From: Solobacterium sp.
GTDB lineage: Bacteria > Bacillota_I > Bacilli_A > Erysipelotrichales > Erysipelotrichaceae
Length of the DNA stretch: 17,352 nucleotides
Assembly (NCBI GenBank): GCA_017543025.1
Contig: JAFYGX010000183.1
Span: forward strand, 1 to 17,352
Direction of reading: 5' to 3'
The translations under genes and the position numbers were made by a program. Below, in pieces: positions 8,312-15,554 of the stretch (positions within the stretch are counted from its first letter, which is position 1; each line of letters begins with the position of its first letter). The notes under the pieces are model-generated. The model was not told where the DNA came from. It worked only from the letters and a program-made list of their open reading frames with translations, and did not search any database.

Positions 8312-8317
8312 ATTATA
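8312..8317 (-). promoter_or_regulatory. -10 element of the hydrolase/condensation/ACP/ligase operon, with nearby palindromes
   Basis: A minus-strand TATAAT lies 36 bases upstream of ATG 8275. No good -35 hexamer is seen at 16-18 bases. A 10-base palindrome TTCTGCAGAA (8302-8311) sits just downstream, at the likely transcription start. A second, ATATGCATAT (8341-8350), sits just upstream of the expected -35. The poor -35 plus symmetric elements suggests a regulated, possibly activator-dependent promoter (inference). Confidence 0.45.
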
Positions 8318-8370
8318 TATGAAACTCACCCATGCATGACATATGCATATTCACAGATTTCCTGCAGTTC

Positions 8371-8410
8371 CTCAAACAGAAAACGGCATCACCTTACCGA
8401 TGACGCCGTT
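8371..8410 (-). terminator. Terminator after the SCP2 gene
   Basis: On the minus strand AACGGC pairs with GCCGTT (8410-8405 with 8387-8382), with a further inner ATC/GAT pairing. It is followed by TTTCTGTTTG. It lies 25 bases beyond the SCP2 stop, so the SCP2 gene is probably a separate transcript from the hydrolase operon. Confidence 0.65.
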
Positions 8411-8435
8411 ATCGCAGTTTCTTCAATACCCGATC

Positions 8436-8768
8436 TTATTTTTTCAGAGTCGCGGTGAACAGATCCGTGAACTGAAGAGCCTTTCCGAGATCTCCTTCCG
8501 CTTTCAGAAGGCCTTCATCATAGGCTTTACCCGGGTCCAGCTTTCCCTTCATGATTTTGGTGAAGTTTTCACCGTCGATCGTTACCATGCACTGGCGGTC
8601 ATAGTACTCATACGGCTCGACCGAAATCCTGCCGTCTTTCACCTCAACATAGAAAACACCGCCGTCTTCCCCTTCAATGTTGATCTGAATCGCCAGAAAA
8701 TCCACTCCGGTAATGTCTGCTTTCGCGGCCTGCGCGCGTGCATTCTTCAGAATCGTCTCAAATTTCAT
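8436..8768 (-). CDS. SCP2 (sterol carrier protein 2)-domain protein
   Basis: A 110-residue single SCP2 domain. The start ATG 8768 has GAGGGGG 8 bases upstream; longer in-frame readings to 8876 lack a ribosome site and overlap the promoter. The family pattern is visible: GGVFYVEVKDGRISV (36-50), CMVTIDGENFTKIMKGKLDPGKA as a run near 60-82, and GLLKAEGDLGKALQFTDLF towards the end. SCP2 domains form a hydrophobic cavity that binds fatty acyl chains or other lipids. No signal or membrane segment, so it is an intracellular carrier. It has its own promoter and terminator, divergent from the GH13-PPTase operon and upstream of the acyl-ligase operon. A plausible role is to deliver or sequester a lipid substrate of that system (inference); it may simply be a neighbour. 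Confidence 0.88.
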   Translation of the reverse strand: MKFETILKNARAQAAKADITGVDFLAIQINIEGEDGGVFYVEVKDGRISVEPYEYYDRQCMVTIDGENFTKIMKGKLDPGKAYDEGLLKAEGDLGKALQFTDLFTATLKK

Positions 8769-8805
8769 CTTCTTATCCCCCTCTGTGAGAGAAATCCACA
8801 AACGC

Positions 8806-8834
8806 ATTATAAAGAAGTATTCCCCTGACTGCAA
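8806..8834 (-). promoter_or_regulatory. Promoter of the SCP2 gene
   Basis: TTGCAG (8834-8829), exactly 17 bases, and TATAAT (8811-8806) on the minus strand give a strong sigma-70/SigA match. The -10 is 37 bases upstream of ATG 8768. Confidence 0.8.
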
Positions 8835-8875
8835 CGCATGTGCAGTTTGCCGGCCGTTCCTGTCGGTTTTTTTCA

Positions 8876-8904
8876 TTGAACTGATTTTTGTCCGTTGGTA
8901 AAAT
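8876..8904 (+). promoter_or_regulatory. Promoter of the GH13-PPTase operon
   Basis: TTGAAC (8876-8881), exactly 17 bases, and TAAAAT (8899-8904) precede the GH13 start at 8969. It lies back to back with the SCP2 promoter, 42 bases between the two -35 boxes. Confidence 0.75.
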
Positions 8905-8968
8905 TACTTCATGTTTCAGTAACTCAGTACCGTACTGATTTTTTTACAGCCACAGGAGGAATGCATTT

Positions 8969-10663
8969 ATGGCATGGTATGATGAGGCAGTTTTCTATCA
9001 CATTTATCCGCTTGGTCTGACAGGCGCACCGAAACAGAACGATTATTCAGAGCCGGTACATCGGCTGAACAAACTTCTCCCATGGATTGATTATCTGAAG
9101 AAACTCGGTTTTACTGCGATCTATATCGGACCGCTGTTCGAATCCTGCGGGCACGGATATGAAACGACGGATTACCGGAAGCTTGACAGCCGGCTCGGAA
9201 CAAACGAAGATCTCACAGCATTTGTAAAAGCCTGCCATGATGCAGGAATGAAAGTTATCTTTGACGGTGTTTTCAACCATACCGGAAGAGACTTCTTCGC
9301 GTTTCGTGACATCCAGCAGAACCGGGAGTCTTCCCGTTACCGTGACTGGTACTGCAATGTGAACTTCTGGGGCAATACGGAATACAACGACGGCTTCAGC
9401 TATGACAACTGGGGCGGCTACAACCTGCTGGTCAAGCTGAACCAGCGCAATCCGGAAGTGAAGGATTACATTGCCGATGTGATCCGCTTCTGGGTCAGCG
9501 AGTTTGATGTTGACGGGATCCGGCTTGATGCGGCAGATGTTCTTGATCTCGATTTCATGAAAATGCTGCGGATGGTCGCAGACACGGTCAAACCGGATTT
9601 CTGGCTGATGGGGGAAGTAATTCACGGCGATTATTCCCGCTGGGCAAATTCCAACACCCTGCACAGCGTCACAAACTACGCCCTGCACAAAGCCCTCTAC
9701 AGCGGTCACAACGATCACAATTACTTTGAGATCGCCCATACGATCCGCTATACCGGAAACATGATTTCTTCCGCTATCCGGCTGTACAACTTCGCAGATA
9801 ACCACGATGTGGAGCGGATTTACACAAAGCTTCAGAACAAGGCGCATTATCTGCCGGTGCATGTTCTGCTGTATACGCTTCCCGGCATCCCTTCTGTTTA
9901 TTACGGAAGCGAATTCGGGATTGAAGGAAAAAAAGAGCGCTGGTCCGATGACTCCCTGCGTCCGGCAATCGATCTGAATGAGCATATGGATGATCTTTCT
10001 TCCAATCCATGCACGGTACTGATCTCTTCCCTCGGCAGAATCCGGAACGAGTACACCGAAGATCTCTCCTATGGCGATTACCGCGAGCTTGCATTAACCA
10101 ACCGGCAGTTTGCCTACGCAAGAGGAAACCTGCTCATTGCCGTCAATAATGATGAACATCCGGCCGATCTTTCCCTCAGCTGCGCAGAAGGCACATACAA
10201 AGGTCTGCTTTCGGGAACCATCGTAACGGCTCAGAACGGGAAACTGCCGGTACATCTTGAAGCCTGCGATGGCGAAATCTTCGCCCCGGTTCAGGCCAGA
10301 GAAGCGAAGCGGTCCGGCTCAGAACCCGTGAAGCCCTCTGCCGCTTCGTTTCAGCCAAAACCGGAAGAGACGAAAAAAGCCGCACCCGCTGAAACTGCTG
10401 TAAAGCCGTCTCCGGTTTCCGCTGCAGCTTCTGTAAAACAGAAACCCGCAAAGGCGGAACATAAGGAAGCGAAACCGGAAACATCAGCCGGCAGTGTCCG
10501 GATCCCTGACATCCCGTATGCAGAGATGACAGTTGAACAGCTTCAGGCCGTGATACTTGCAAAAATGGCAAAGAACGGCCCGGTCACCGATCAGATGCGC
10601 AGAGATGTTGAAGCCAATATCTGGCATGATTCGCTTGTCAACTGGGCGAACAGTTTCCGCTGA
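8969..10663 (+). CDS. Intracellular GH13 alpha-amylase-family glycosidase with charged linker tail
   Basis: A 564-residue protein with AGGAGG at 8954-8959, 9 bases before ATG. Residues 1-440 are a GH13 barrel and beta domain. Region I is DGVFNH (99-104). Region II is GIRLDAAD with nucleophile D187. Region III is GEVI with acid/base E216. Region IV is FADNHD with D280. The three catalytic acids are intact. No signal peptide, so it acts on alpha-glucans or maltodextrins in the cytosol; the closest type is neopullulanase/maltogenic amylase-like, but the usual N-terminal CBM34 domain is absent. Residues 442-512 are a K/P/A/E/S-rich low-complexity linker, followed by a predicted helical block (515-564) that I do not recognise. 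Such a tail is unusual for this family. The stop overlaps the PPTase start. The main product is not determinable without biochemistry. Confidence 0.9.
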   Translation: MAWYDEAVFYHIYPLGLTGAPKQNDYSEPVHRLNKLLPWIDYLKKLGFTAIYIGPLFESCGHGYETTDYRKLDSRLGTNEDLTAFVKACHDAGMKVIFDGVFNHTGRDFFAFRDIQQNRESSRYRDWYCNVNFWGNTEYNDGFSYDNWGGYNLLVKLNQRNPEVKDYIADVIRFWVSEFDVDGIRLDAADVLDLDFMKMLRMVADTVKPDFWLMGEVIHGDYSRWANSNTLHSVTNYALHKALYSGHNDHNYFEIAHTIRYTGNMISSAIRLYNFADNHDVERIYTKLQNKAHYLPVHVLLYTLPGIPSVYYGSEFGIEGKKERWSDDSLRPAIDLNEHMDDLSSNPCTVLISSLGRIRNEYTEDLSYGDYRELALTNRQFAYARGNLLIAVNNDEHPADLSLSCAEGTYKGLLSGTIVTAQNGKLPVHLEACDGEIFAPVQAREAKRSGSEPVKPSAASFQPKPEETKKAAPAETAVKPSPVSAAASVKQKPAKAEHKEAKPETSAGSVRIPDIPYAEMTVEQLQAVILAKMAKNGPVTDQMRRDVEANIWHDSLVNWANSFR

Positions 10664-11289
10664 TGACTGCCGTCTGCCGCTGCCTGGATGTTTCCTTTCT
10701 GAAAGATGAAGCGGTATTTCAGCACTTTCTTTCCACCCTCACGCTCAGCAGCAGAAAAGAAAAAGTCCTGTCTTACCGGTTTGAGAGCGGGCGTATCCTG
10801 TCGCTTGGCGCAGGTCTTCTGCTTGAACTGTCGCTGAAGGAAGCCGGACTGACCGACTTCACACTTGCGGCAGAACCTTACGGAAAACCATATCCTGTTC
10901 ACGGCGGTCTTCATTTTTCGCTCTCCCACAGCGGCACAATGGCAGTCTGTGCAATTTCTTCCCTGCCGGTCGGCGCAGATGTTGAACTCATCAGGCCAAT
11001 CCGTTTCAGAAGCGTTCTCCGGTTCTTTCATCCGGATGAAGTGAAACAGATCGAATCAGCCGAATCAGAAGAAATGGAATTCACGAGAATCTGGACGCGT
11101 AAGGAAAGCTACGGAAAACGAAACGGAACGGGCATTTCCTATGATCTGAAGCAGTTCTGTTTTCTTAAGCCGCAGGCAGATGACTCCTGTTCGTTTCATG
11201 AGCGCTGCATTCAGGGTCATATGATTACAGTCTGTTCTTCCGCTCAGGAAGAGGTGAAGTTTCTGAAAACAGAATTCATAACCCGCTGA
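10663..11289 (+). CDS. Sfp-type 4'-phosphopantetheinyl transferase
   Basis: A 208-residue protein with Sfp-family motifs: FSLSHS (85-90), VGADVELI with Mg-binding D106 and E108, and WTRKESYGK with W144, K147, E148 and K152. These enzymes move phosphopantetheine from coenzyme A onto a conserved carrier-protein serine. Sfp family members run about 220-240 residues, so this one is slightly short. The start ATG at 10663 shares its A with the GH13 stop codon (TGATG), so translation is probably coupled, and no separate ribosome site is seen. A natural client is the freestanding ACP at 5610-5843 with Ser34. Bacteria also use AcpS for fatty-acid ACP, so an Sfp-type enzyme next to a thiotemplate locus points to a dedicated role (inference). 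A strong terminator follows. Confidence 0.9.
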   Translation: MTAVCRCLDVSFLKDEAVFQHFLSTLTLSSRKEKVLSYRFESGRILSLGAGLLLELSLKEAGLTDFTLAAEPYGKPYPVHGGLHFSLSHSGTMAVCAISSLPVGADVELIRPIRFRSVLRFFHPDEVKQIESAESEEMEFTRIWTRKESYGKRNGTGISYDLKQFCFLKPQADDSCSFHERCIQGHMITVCSSAQEEVKFLKTEFITR

Positions 11290-11350
11290 AAAAAAAAAAT
11301 TCCTGCTCCATTCACAGAAGCAGTCTGTGAAGGAATGCAGGATTTTTCTT
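11289..11350. terminator. Strong bidirectional terminator between PPTase and zinc-ribbon genes
   Basis: TCCTGC/GCAGGA, TCC/GGA and TTCACAGA/TCTGTGAA (11301-11342) form about 17 paired bases with small bulges around loop AGCAG. A run of ten A's precedes it and TTTTTCTTTTC follows. It can stop transcription of both convergent genes. Confidence 0.9.
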
Positions 11351-11372
11351 TTCCGGATTGTGATCCTGAACT

Positions 11373-11597
11373 TCAGTGCCTGCGCTTTGCCGGTGCTGTT
11401 TCAGCATCAGCAGGCGCTTTCGCGTCCATCAGAGCCCGGCAATGCGGACAGCGTTCCCGTTCGTATCCGGCAACATATCCGCACATACTGCAGGTACATT
11501 CCGGAAGAATAAAATAACCGGTCACCGACTGTTCATTTCTCACTTTGGTATGAACCCAATATCCGTGTTTTCCGGAGTTATTGACATCTGCCGCCAT
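11373..11597 (-). CDS. Small zinc-ribbon protein
   Basis: A 74-residue protein from ATG 11597, which has GAGGGG 8 bases upstream; an ATG 39 bases further up lacks a site. Two CxxC knuckles, CSMC (36-39) and CPHC (50-53), plus C34, form a rubredoxin/zinc-ribbon-like metal site (CGYVAGYERERCPHC). The C-terminal 15 residues are an Ala/Pro/Lys-rich tail. The N-terminal half (GKHGYWVHTKVRNEQSVTGYFI) looks like a beta-strand-rich head. No named family is recognised, and it could be a metal-dependent regulator or a small nucleic-acid-binding protein. It is preceded by an inverted repeat overlapping its promoter (11660-11684). Confidence 0.75.
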   Translation of the reverse strand: MAADVNNSGKHGYWVHTKVRNEQSVTGYFILPECTCSMCGYVAGYERERCPHCRALMDAKAPADAETAPAKRRH

Positions 11598-11655
11598 TGC
11601 GCCACCCCTCTTTCCAATCTGCTGATTAATAACCATTCATTTTCTCAGGCACTTT

Positions 11656-11684
11656 ATTTTAGCGCGTATTTTCAATCCGCGCTA
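11656..11684 (-). promoter_or_regulatory. Zinc-ribbon gene promoter straddled by a perfect inverted repeat
   Basis: Minus-strand -10 TAAAAT (11661-11656) lies 58 bases before ATG 11597. The perfect repeat TAGCGCG-N11-CGCGCTA (11660-11666 and 11678-11684) covers the -10 edge and the expected -35 position, whose hexamer is a poor TAGCGC. This geometry is typical of an operator or of a spacer-bound activator site. Confidence 0.6.
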
Positions 11685-11771
11685 CCATGCGTAAGACAAA
11701 ACTCTCTTCACAGCGAAAAATAATCCCGGAATCCGATCATCCTGCGGATATATGAAAGCAGGAGGTGATCT

Positions 11772-12605
11772 ATGAATTTTACAGAACTGTTCCGGCAGAT
11801 CGAAACCGGAATCCGTGAGGTCTATGATTCGTCACGGTATCAGAACTATCTCTCGGTCATGTCGCGGTTTACCCAGTACAGTCTCAGCAATACGATTCTC
11901 ATCTTCAATCAGCGGCCGGACGCAACTCTTGTGGCGGGCTATCAGGCCTGGCGCACCAAATTCAACCGGCATGTGAAAAAGGGAGAAAAAGGAATCCGCA
12001 TTCTCGCCCCGATCCGCAGCCCGAAGGAAAAAGACAGCGACGGGACCGATCCGGCAGAAGAAGCTGCTGATTCAATGCGGTTTCGGGTAATCTCCGTGTT
12101 CGATATCAGTCAGACGGAAGGCGAGCCCCTTCCGGTATATATGAACGACACGTTCAGCGGCAGCGTTGCGGAGTATTCTGATTTTCTTTCTCAGCTCATT
12201 CAGGTCTCTCCGGTACCTGTACACTTTCATTCCCTGACCGGCAATGTTCACGGTTTCTACCGTCCTTCCGATGAGACAATTTCAATCCGGGAAGGCATGT
12301 CACAGCTGCAGACGATCAAAACGCTTGCCCATGAGATTGCCCATGCCCTCCTGCATAACCGGCAATGCGGCGGTGATCTGCTCAGCCGCCGGCAGAAGGA
12401 AATCGAAGCCGAAAGCATCGCCTACATCCTGTGCAGTCACTATGGCCTCGATACATCCGATTATTCCTTCGCCTATATTGCCGGTTACAGCAGCTCCAGG
12501 GAACTGCCGGAGCTTCAGGCATCGATGTCGCGGATTCATTTCGCCAGCCGGCTTCTGATCCGGCAGATGGATGAACTGCGCGGCCATCCGGAAGTACTTC
12601 TCTGA
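11772..12605 (+). CDS. ArdC/ImmA-IrrE-like zincin protein
   Basis: A 277-residue protein. The upstream AGGAGGTGATC (11760-11770) is an almost ideal match to the 16S rRNA 3' end, 6 bases before ATG. Residues 1-85 match the ArdC-type N-terminal ssDNA-binding region (YSLSNTILIFNQRPDATLVAG, then W..KFNRHVKKGEKGIRILAPI). Residues 180-225 carry a zincin site: LAHEIAHALLH (HExxH at 187-191) and EIEAESIAY supplying a probable third ligand E214. Related proteins occur on plasmids and conjugative elements as antirestriction or LtrC-like proteins. No mobilisation, relaxase or integrase gene is visible here, so it may be a relic of an element or a resident protein. It ends in a convergent gap with the GGDEF gene. 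Confidence 0.85.
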   Translation: MNFTELFRQIETGIREVYDSSRYQNYLSVMSRFTQYSLSNTILIFNQRPDATLVAGYQAWRTKFNRHVKKGEKGIRILAPIRSPKEKDSDGTDPAEEAADSMRFRVISVFDISQTEGEPLPVYMNDTFSGSVAEYSDFLSQLIQVSPVPVHFHSLTGNVHGFYRPSDETISIREGMSQLQTIKTLAHEIAHALLHNRQCGGDLLSRRQKEIEAESIAYILCSHYGLDTSDYSFAYIAGYSSSRELPELQASMSRIHFASRLLIRQMDELRGHPEVLL

Positions 12606-12613
12606 TCCTGCAG

Positions 12614-12659
12614 CAGACTGAAGAAAAAGGGACTGCAGCCCGCCGGGGTCTTCGGTCTG
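12614..12659. terminator. Hairpin between convergent ArdC-like and GGDEF genes
   Basis: CAGACTGAAGA pairs with TCTTCGGTCTG (11 pairs including one G-T) around a 24-base loop. On the minus strand a T-run (CCCTTTTTCTTC) falls inside the structure, whereas on the plus strand no T-run follows. A terminator role is likely from position but the tail is poor. Confidence 0.4.
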
Positions 12660-12692
12660 TAACCCGCCTGCCCTGCACTGCATTCCCTTCTG

Positions 12693-13865
12693 CTATTTCT
12701 TATGTTTCTTCTCTTCTTCTGCAGACGCTGCTTCCCGCATCGCACGGACTGCCGCAACATCTTCTGCATTGCCCATTTTCCCCTTCACTTCATTGAAGGT
12801 TCTGTCCTGCAGACGGAAGCCGTTTTTCCCGTTGTTTTTCATTTCATACAGCATCCGGTCGCCTTCATTGAACAGGTCTTCATATGTCGGATATGTGCCG
12901 TCATTGATGACCGAGCCGATACTGACTGTAATATTGTCACGGCCTTGAGAACAGGTAATCTCACGCATTCTGGAAACGATCTGCTCAAGCTTGCTGTTGA
13001 TGAAGAAATAATTGACAAGCCCCGGCGCATAGACAACAAATTCATCGCCGCCCATCCGCATGACAACGTCCGTCGATCGGAAGGAGCTGGCGAGCGTCAT
13101 GGATACAGCCGCCAGAACTTCATCTCCCATCGTATGACCATACGTGTCATTTACATGTTTGAAATCATCGATGTCCAGAATCAGAAAGGTTCCTGGGATC
13201 TTCTCAGCGATAAACCCCTTGATCTTCTCTTCTCCTCCTCTGCGGTTATAGATGCCGGTCAGCGGATCATGTTCACTGTCCGTTTTGAATGAGAGAGAAT
13301 TTTCCACGTTTTCGATCCGGTTTGTCATGACAAAGAATGTAGTGGCGATGGAAATAACGCATGTCACAAGGCAGTGGAGAATATCATGACGCAATAATTC
13401 TCCGCTTTTGAAATACATATCCGCGCCGATAAACATCACAGTCATCGCAACAATGTAAATAAACAGATTTCTCGGTTTATCAAGAATGAAAAGCGGAAAG
13501 GAAAGCAGGGCAACCATAAAGGTAAATGCCTTCTCATCCGGATTTACCATCGTTCCGAGAAAAATCGTCAGGAGAAAAACCGGGATCTGAATCAGATACA
13601 GATAGAGCGTTGCATAATCGACTTTTTCCTCTATGTTTTTATGAAAATAATAGTGGCAGACACAGAAATATACCGTAAGACCGACAACTGCCCAGTAATC
13701 CCTCGTTTTCAGAAGAAAGAGTTCCAGCAGCAGCGCACCGATGCACGTCACAATTCCCAATGTCAGAAAATAGCCAAGCGCATCCGCATTGTATTCTGTG
13801 ACCTTATCTCTGTATTTTTTGAAAATCTGTGTATCCTTTATGTGATTATACATTTCCTTCAGCAT
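12693..13865 (-). CDS. Six-TM membrane diguanylate cyclase (GGDEF)
   Basis: A 390-residue protein. The N-terminal 180 residues contain about six hydrophobic segments (roughly 31-52, 57-75, 86-107, 113-128, 133-150 and 160-180), a membrane sensor not obviously a named MASE type. Residues 195-350 are a canonical GGDEF domain: HDPLTGIYNRRGG, metal aspartate D231 in ILDIDDF, NDTYGHTMGD and active loop GGDEF (272-276). The feedback I-site RSTD (263-266) sits exactly five residues before the loop, so product inhibition is probable. It should make cyclic di-GMP from two GTP at the inner membrane face. The tail (360-390) is charged. The start at 13865 has GGGGGAT about 8 bases upstream. Alone on its strand, with divergent tRNA-Leu to its right. 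Confidence 0.92.
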   Translation of the reverse strand: MLKEMYNHIKDTQIFKKYRDKVTEYNADALGYFLTLGIVTCIGALLLELFLLKTRDYWAVVGLTVYFCVCHYYFHKNIEEKVDYATLYLYLIQIPVFLLTIFLGTMVNPDEKAFTFMVALLSFPLFILDKPRNLFIYIVAMTVMFIGADMYFKSGELLRHDILHCLVTCVISIATTFFVMTNRIENVENSLSFKTDSEHDPLTGIYNRRGGEEKIKGFIAEKIPGTFLILDIDDFKHVNDTYGHTMGDEVLAAVSMTLASSFRSTDVVMRMGGDEFVVYAPGLVNYFFINSKLEQIVSRMREITCSQGRDNITVSIGSVINDGTYPTYEDLFNEGDRMLYEMKNNGKNGFRLQDRTFNEVKGKMGNAEDVAAVRAMREAASAEEEKKHKK

Positions 13866-14047
13866 TTTCAGATCCCCCGGGAATGACAGGAACAGTCGAA
13901 ATCTCTTTCATTTTATCACTCTTTTTCACATTATTTATTCATTGACGCATGTTTTTTCGAATTTTTCCGGTCGTATTCTGAATCCGATGCCTTCGCGCAG
14001 CAGTCTGCAGGCCTGTGTGCATTCGTGCAAACGGCATTCAGAACTCA

Positions 14048-14076
14048 TTGCAAAGAAGTTTTTCTGAAGATAAAAT
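14048..14076 (+). promoter_or_regulatory. Promoter of tRNA-Leu
   Basis: TTGCAA (14048-14053), 17 bases, TAAAAT (14071-14076). The mature tRNA begins at 14086, so only a short leader precedes it. Confidence 0.7.
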
Positions 14077-14085
14077 AGGTTATGC

Positions 14086-14169
14086 GCCCCAGTGATGGAA
14101 TTGGTAGACGTAGGGGACTCAAAATCCCCCGGCAGCGATGCCGTGCCGGTTCGAGTCCGGCCTGGGGCA
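14086..14169 (+). tRNA. tRNA-Leu (anticodon CAA)
   Basis: Acceptor arms GCCCCAG and CTGGGGC (14086-14092 and 14162-14168) pair, with discriminator A14169. The D arm carries TGGTAGACG. The anticodon arm GGGGA-CTCAAAA-TCCCC gives CAA, which reads UUG. A long variable arm (GGCAGCGATGCC) is typical of class II leucine tRNAs. The T arm is CCGG-TTCGAGT-CCGG. The 3' CCA is not encoded. Confidence 0.96.
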
Positions 14170-14182
14170 CTGGTTGGTATTC

Positions 14183-14212
14183 CGCGGTTTTCTGAGATGA
14201 CCGCGTTTTTTT
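14183..14212 (+). terminator. Terminator of tRNA-Leu
   Basis: CGCGGT (14183-14188) and ACCGCG (14200-14205) form a GC-rich stem followed by seven T's, 14 bases after the tRNA. Confidence 0.9.
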
Positions 14213-14258
14213 ATAAAAAAACACCGGATATACCGATGTTTTCGAATTAATATCTGAT

Positions 14259-15518
14259 TTACTTCCCGTTTCGTTCCGCTTCCATTTTCGCAAGAAAATC
14301 CGGTCCGTAGCCATATTGTTCCACAACATAGTCAAGATCTTTATCTCCCCGTCCGGAAAGATTGACCAGCACACTTCCGGTCACGCCGGTTCTTGCGATG
14401 CGGATCGCATGTGCAAGTGCATGTGAGCTTTCAATTGCCGGAATGATTCCTTCATGACGGCAGAGCAGAAACAGCGCTTCGATCGCTTCTTCGTCTCCGA
14501 TCGTCTCATACTTCACACGTCCCATTTCATGGAGCAGAGCATGTTCCGGTCCGGCTGCCGGGTAATCAAGACCGCTCGCATTCGAGTAAACCGGCGCAGG
14601 ATCACCGTTTTCATCCGCAAGCATGATGCTGTTGAACCCGTGCATGACGCCTTCCTTACCGTATGTGATGGACGCGGCATTGTCACCGAGTTTCGGTCCT
14701 CTGCCCAGCGGCTCCACGCCGACCAGCTCCACAGGGTCTGCCAGAAACGGCGTAAACATTCCGATGGAATTCGATCCTCCTCCGACACAGGCAACCACCT
14801 GGTCAGGCAGATGTCCGGTCATCGAAACGAACTGTTCCCTTGCCTCTTCGCCGACCACATACTGAAAGTCTCTTACCATCAGCGGGAAAGGATGCGGGCC
14901 GGCTGCAGTGCCGATACAGTAGACAGCGTCTTTATACTCCTTGGCATATGCTTCAAACGCAGCGTCAACTGCTTCCTTCAGTGTTTTCAGACCGGCAGAG
15001 ACCGGAATGACACGGGCACCGAGCAGCCGCATTCTTGTCACATTCGGAGCCTGTTTGGCAATGTCGACTTCTCCCATGTAAATATCGCATTCCATTCCGA
15101 AATAAGCCGCTGCTGTCGCAAGCGCAACACCGTGCTGGCCGGCACCTGTTTCCGCAATCAGCTTCTTTTTGCCCATATATTTCGCAAGCAGACCTTCTCC
15201 CATACAGTGATTCAGTTTATGCGCTCCGGTATGGTTCAGATCCTCCCGCTTCAGATAGATCTGCGTTCTTCCAAGGAGATTGGATAAATTCTGGCAATGG
15301 TATACAGGGGTAGGCCGTCCCTGAAAATCTCTGCGGATCCGTCTCAGTTCCGCAATAAACTGCGCTGACTGCGCAATCGTCTGATAAGCTTCGGCGTACT
15401 CTCTGAACGCTTTGATCAGCTCCGGATCTTCCAGATAATTTCCTCCGAACTTTCCGAAATAGCCGTCTTCTGTCGGATATTCCTTCAGATAATTGTCATA
15501 ATCCCTGTACTTGTTCAT
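14259..15518 (-). CDS. trpB: Tryptophan synthase beta chain
   Basis: A 419-residue pyridoxal-phosphate enzyme that joins indole with serine to give tryptophan. PLP lysine K101 lies in HTGAHKLNH, catalytic E123 in [10 protein letters not shown] and phosphate loop GGGSNS (246-251). The C-terminal SGRGDKDLD motif is typical. The chosen start ATG 15518 has AAAGGAAAA upstream; the frame stays open 32 codons further but without a site. An N-terminal extension of about 15-20 residues makes it slightly longer than the usual 395-400. No trpA or other trp gene lies beside it, so it may salvage external indole or pair with a trpA elsewhere. A minus-strand TATAAT at 15560-15555 lies 37 bases before the start. 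No T-box hallmarks or Trp-rich leader were found. Cytosolic. Confidence 0.95.
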   Translation of the reverse strand: MNKYRDYDNYLKEYPTEDGYFGKFGGNYLEDPELIKAFREYAEAYQTIAQSAQFIAELRRIRRDFQGRPTPVYHCQNLSNLLGRTQIYLKREDLNHTGAHKLNHCMGEGLLAKYMGKKKLIAETGAGQHGVALATAAAYFGMECDIYMGEVDIAKQAPNVTRMRLLGARVIPVSAGLKTLKEAVDAAFEAYAKEYKDAVYCIGTAAGPHPFPLMVRDFQYVVGEEAREQFVSMTGHLPDQVVACVGGGSNSIGMFTPFLADPVELVGVEPLGRGPKLGDNAASITYGKEGVMHGFNSIMLADENGDPAPVYSNASGLDYPAAGPEHALLHEMGRVKYETIGDEEAIEALFLLCRHEGIIPAIESSHALAHAIRIARTGVTGSVLVNLSGRGDKDLDYVVEQYGYGPDFLAKMEAERNGK

Positions 15519-15554
15519 AACCGTTTTCCTTTCACCCCAATGACATACCCCTGC

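Noticed and set aside
9047..9985. A 312-codon minus-strand open frame inside the GH13 gene
   Set aside because: Antisense shadow. It has no ribosome site or recognisable motif, whereas the plus-strand frame has all GH13 motifs.
14086..14169. tRNA-Leu as an integration site of a mobile element
   Set aside because: No integrase, no repeat of the tRNA 3' end elsewhere in the window that I could see, and normal genes on both sides.
14454..15287. A 277-codon plus-strand frame inside trpB
   Set aside because: Antisense to clear trpB; composition rich in Arg, His, Ser and Cys typical of shadow frames.
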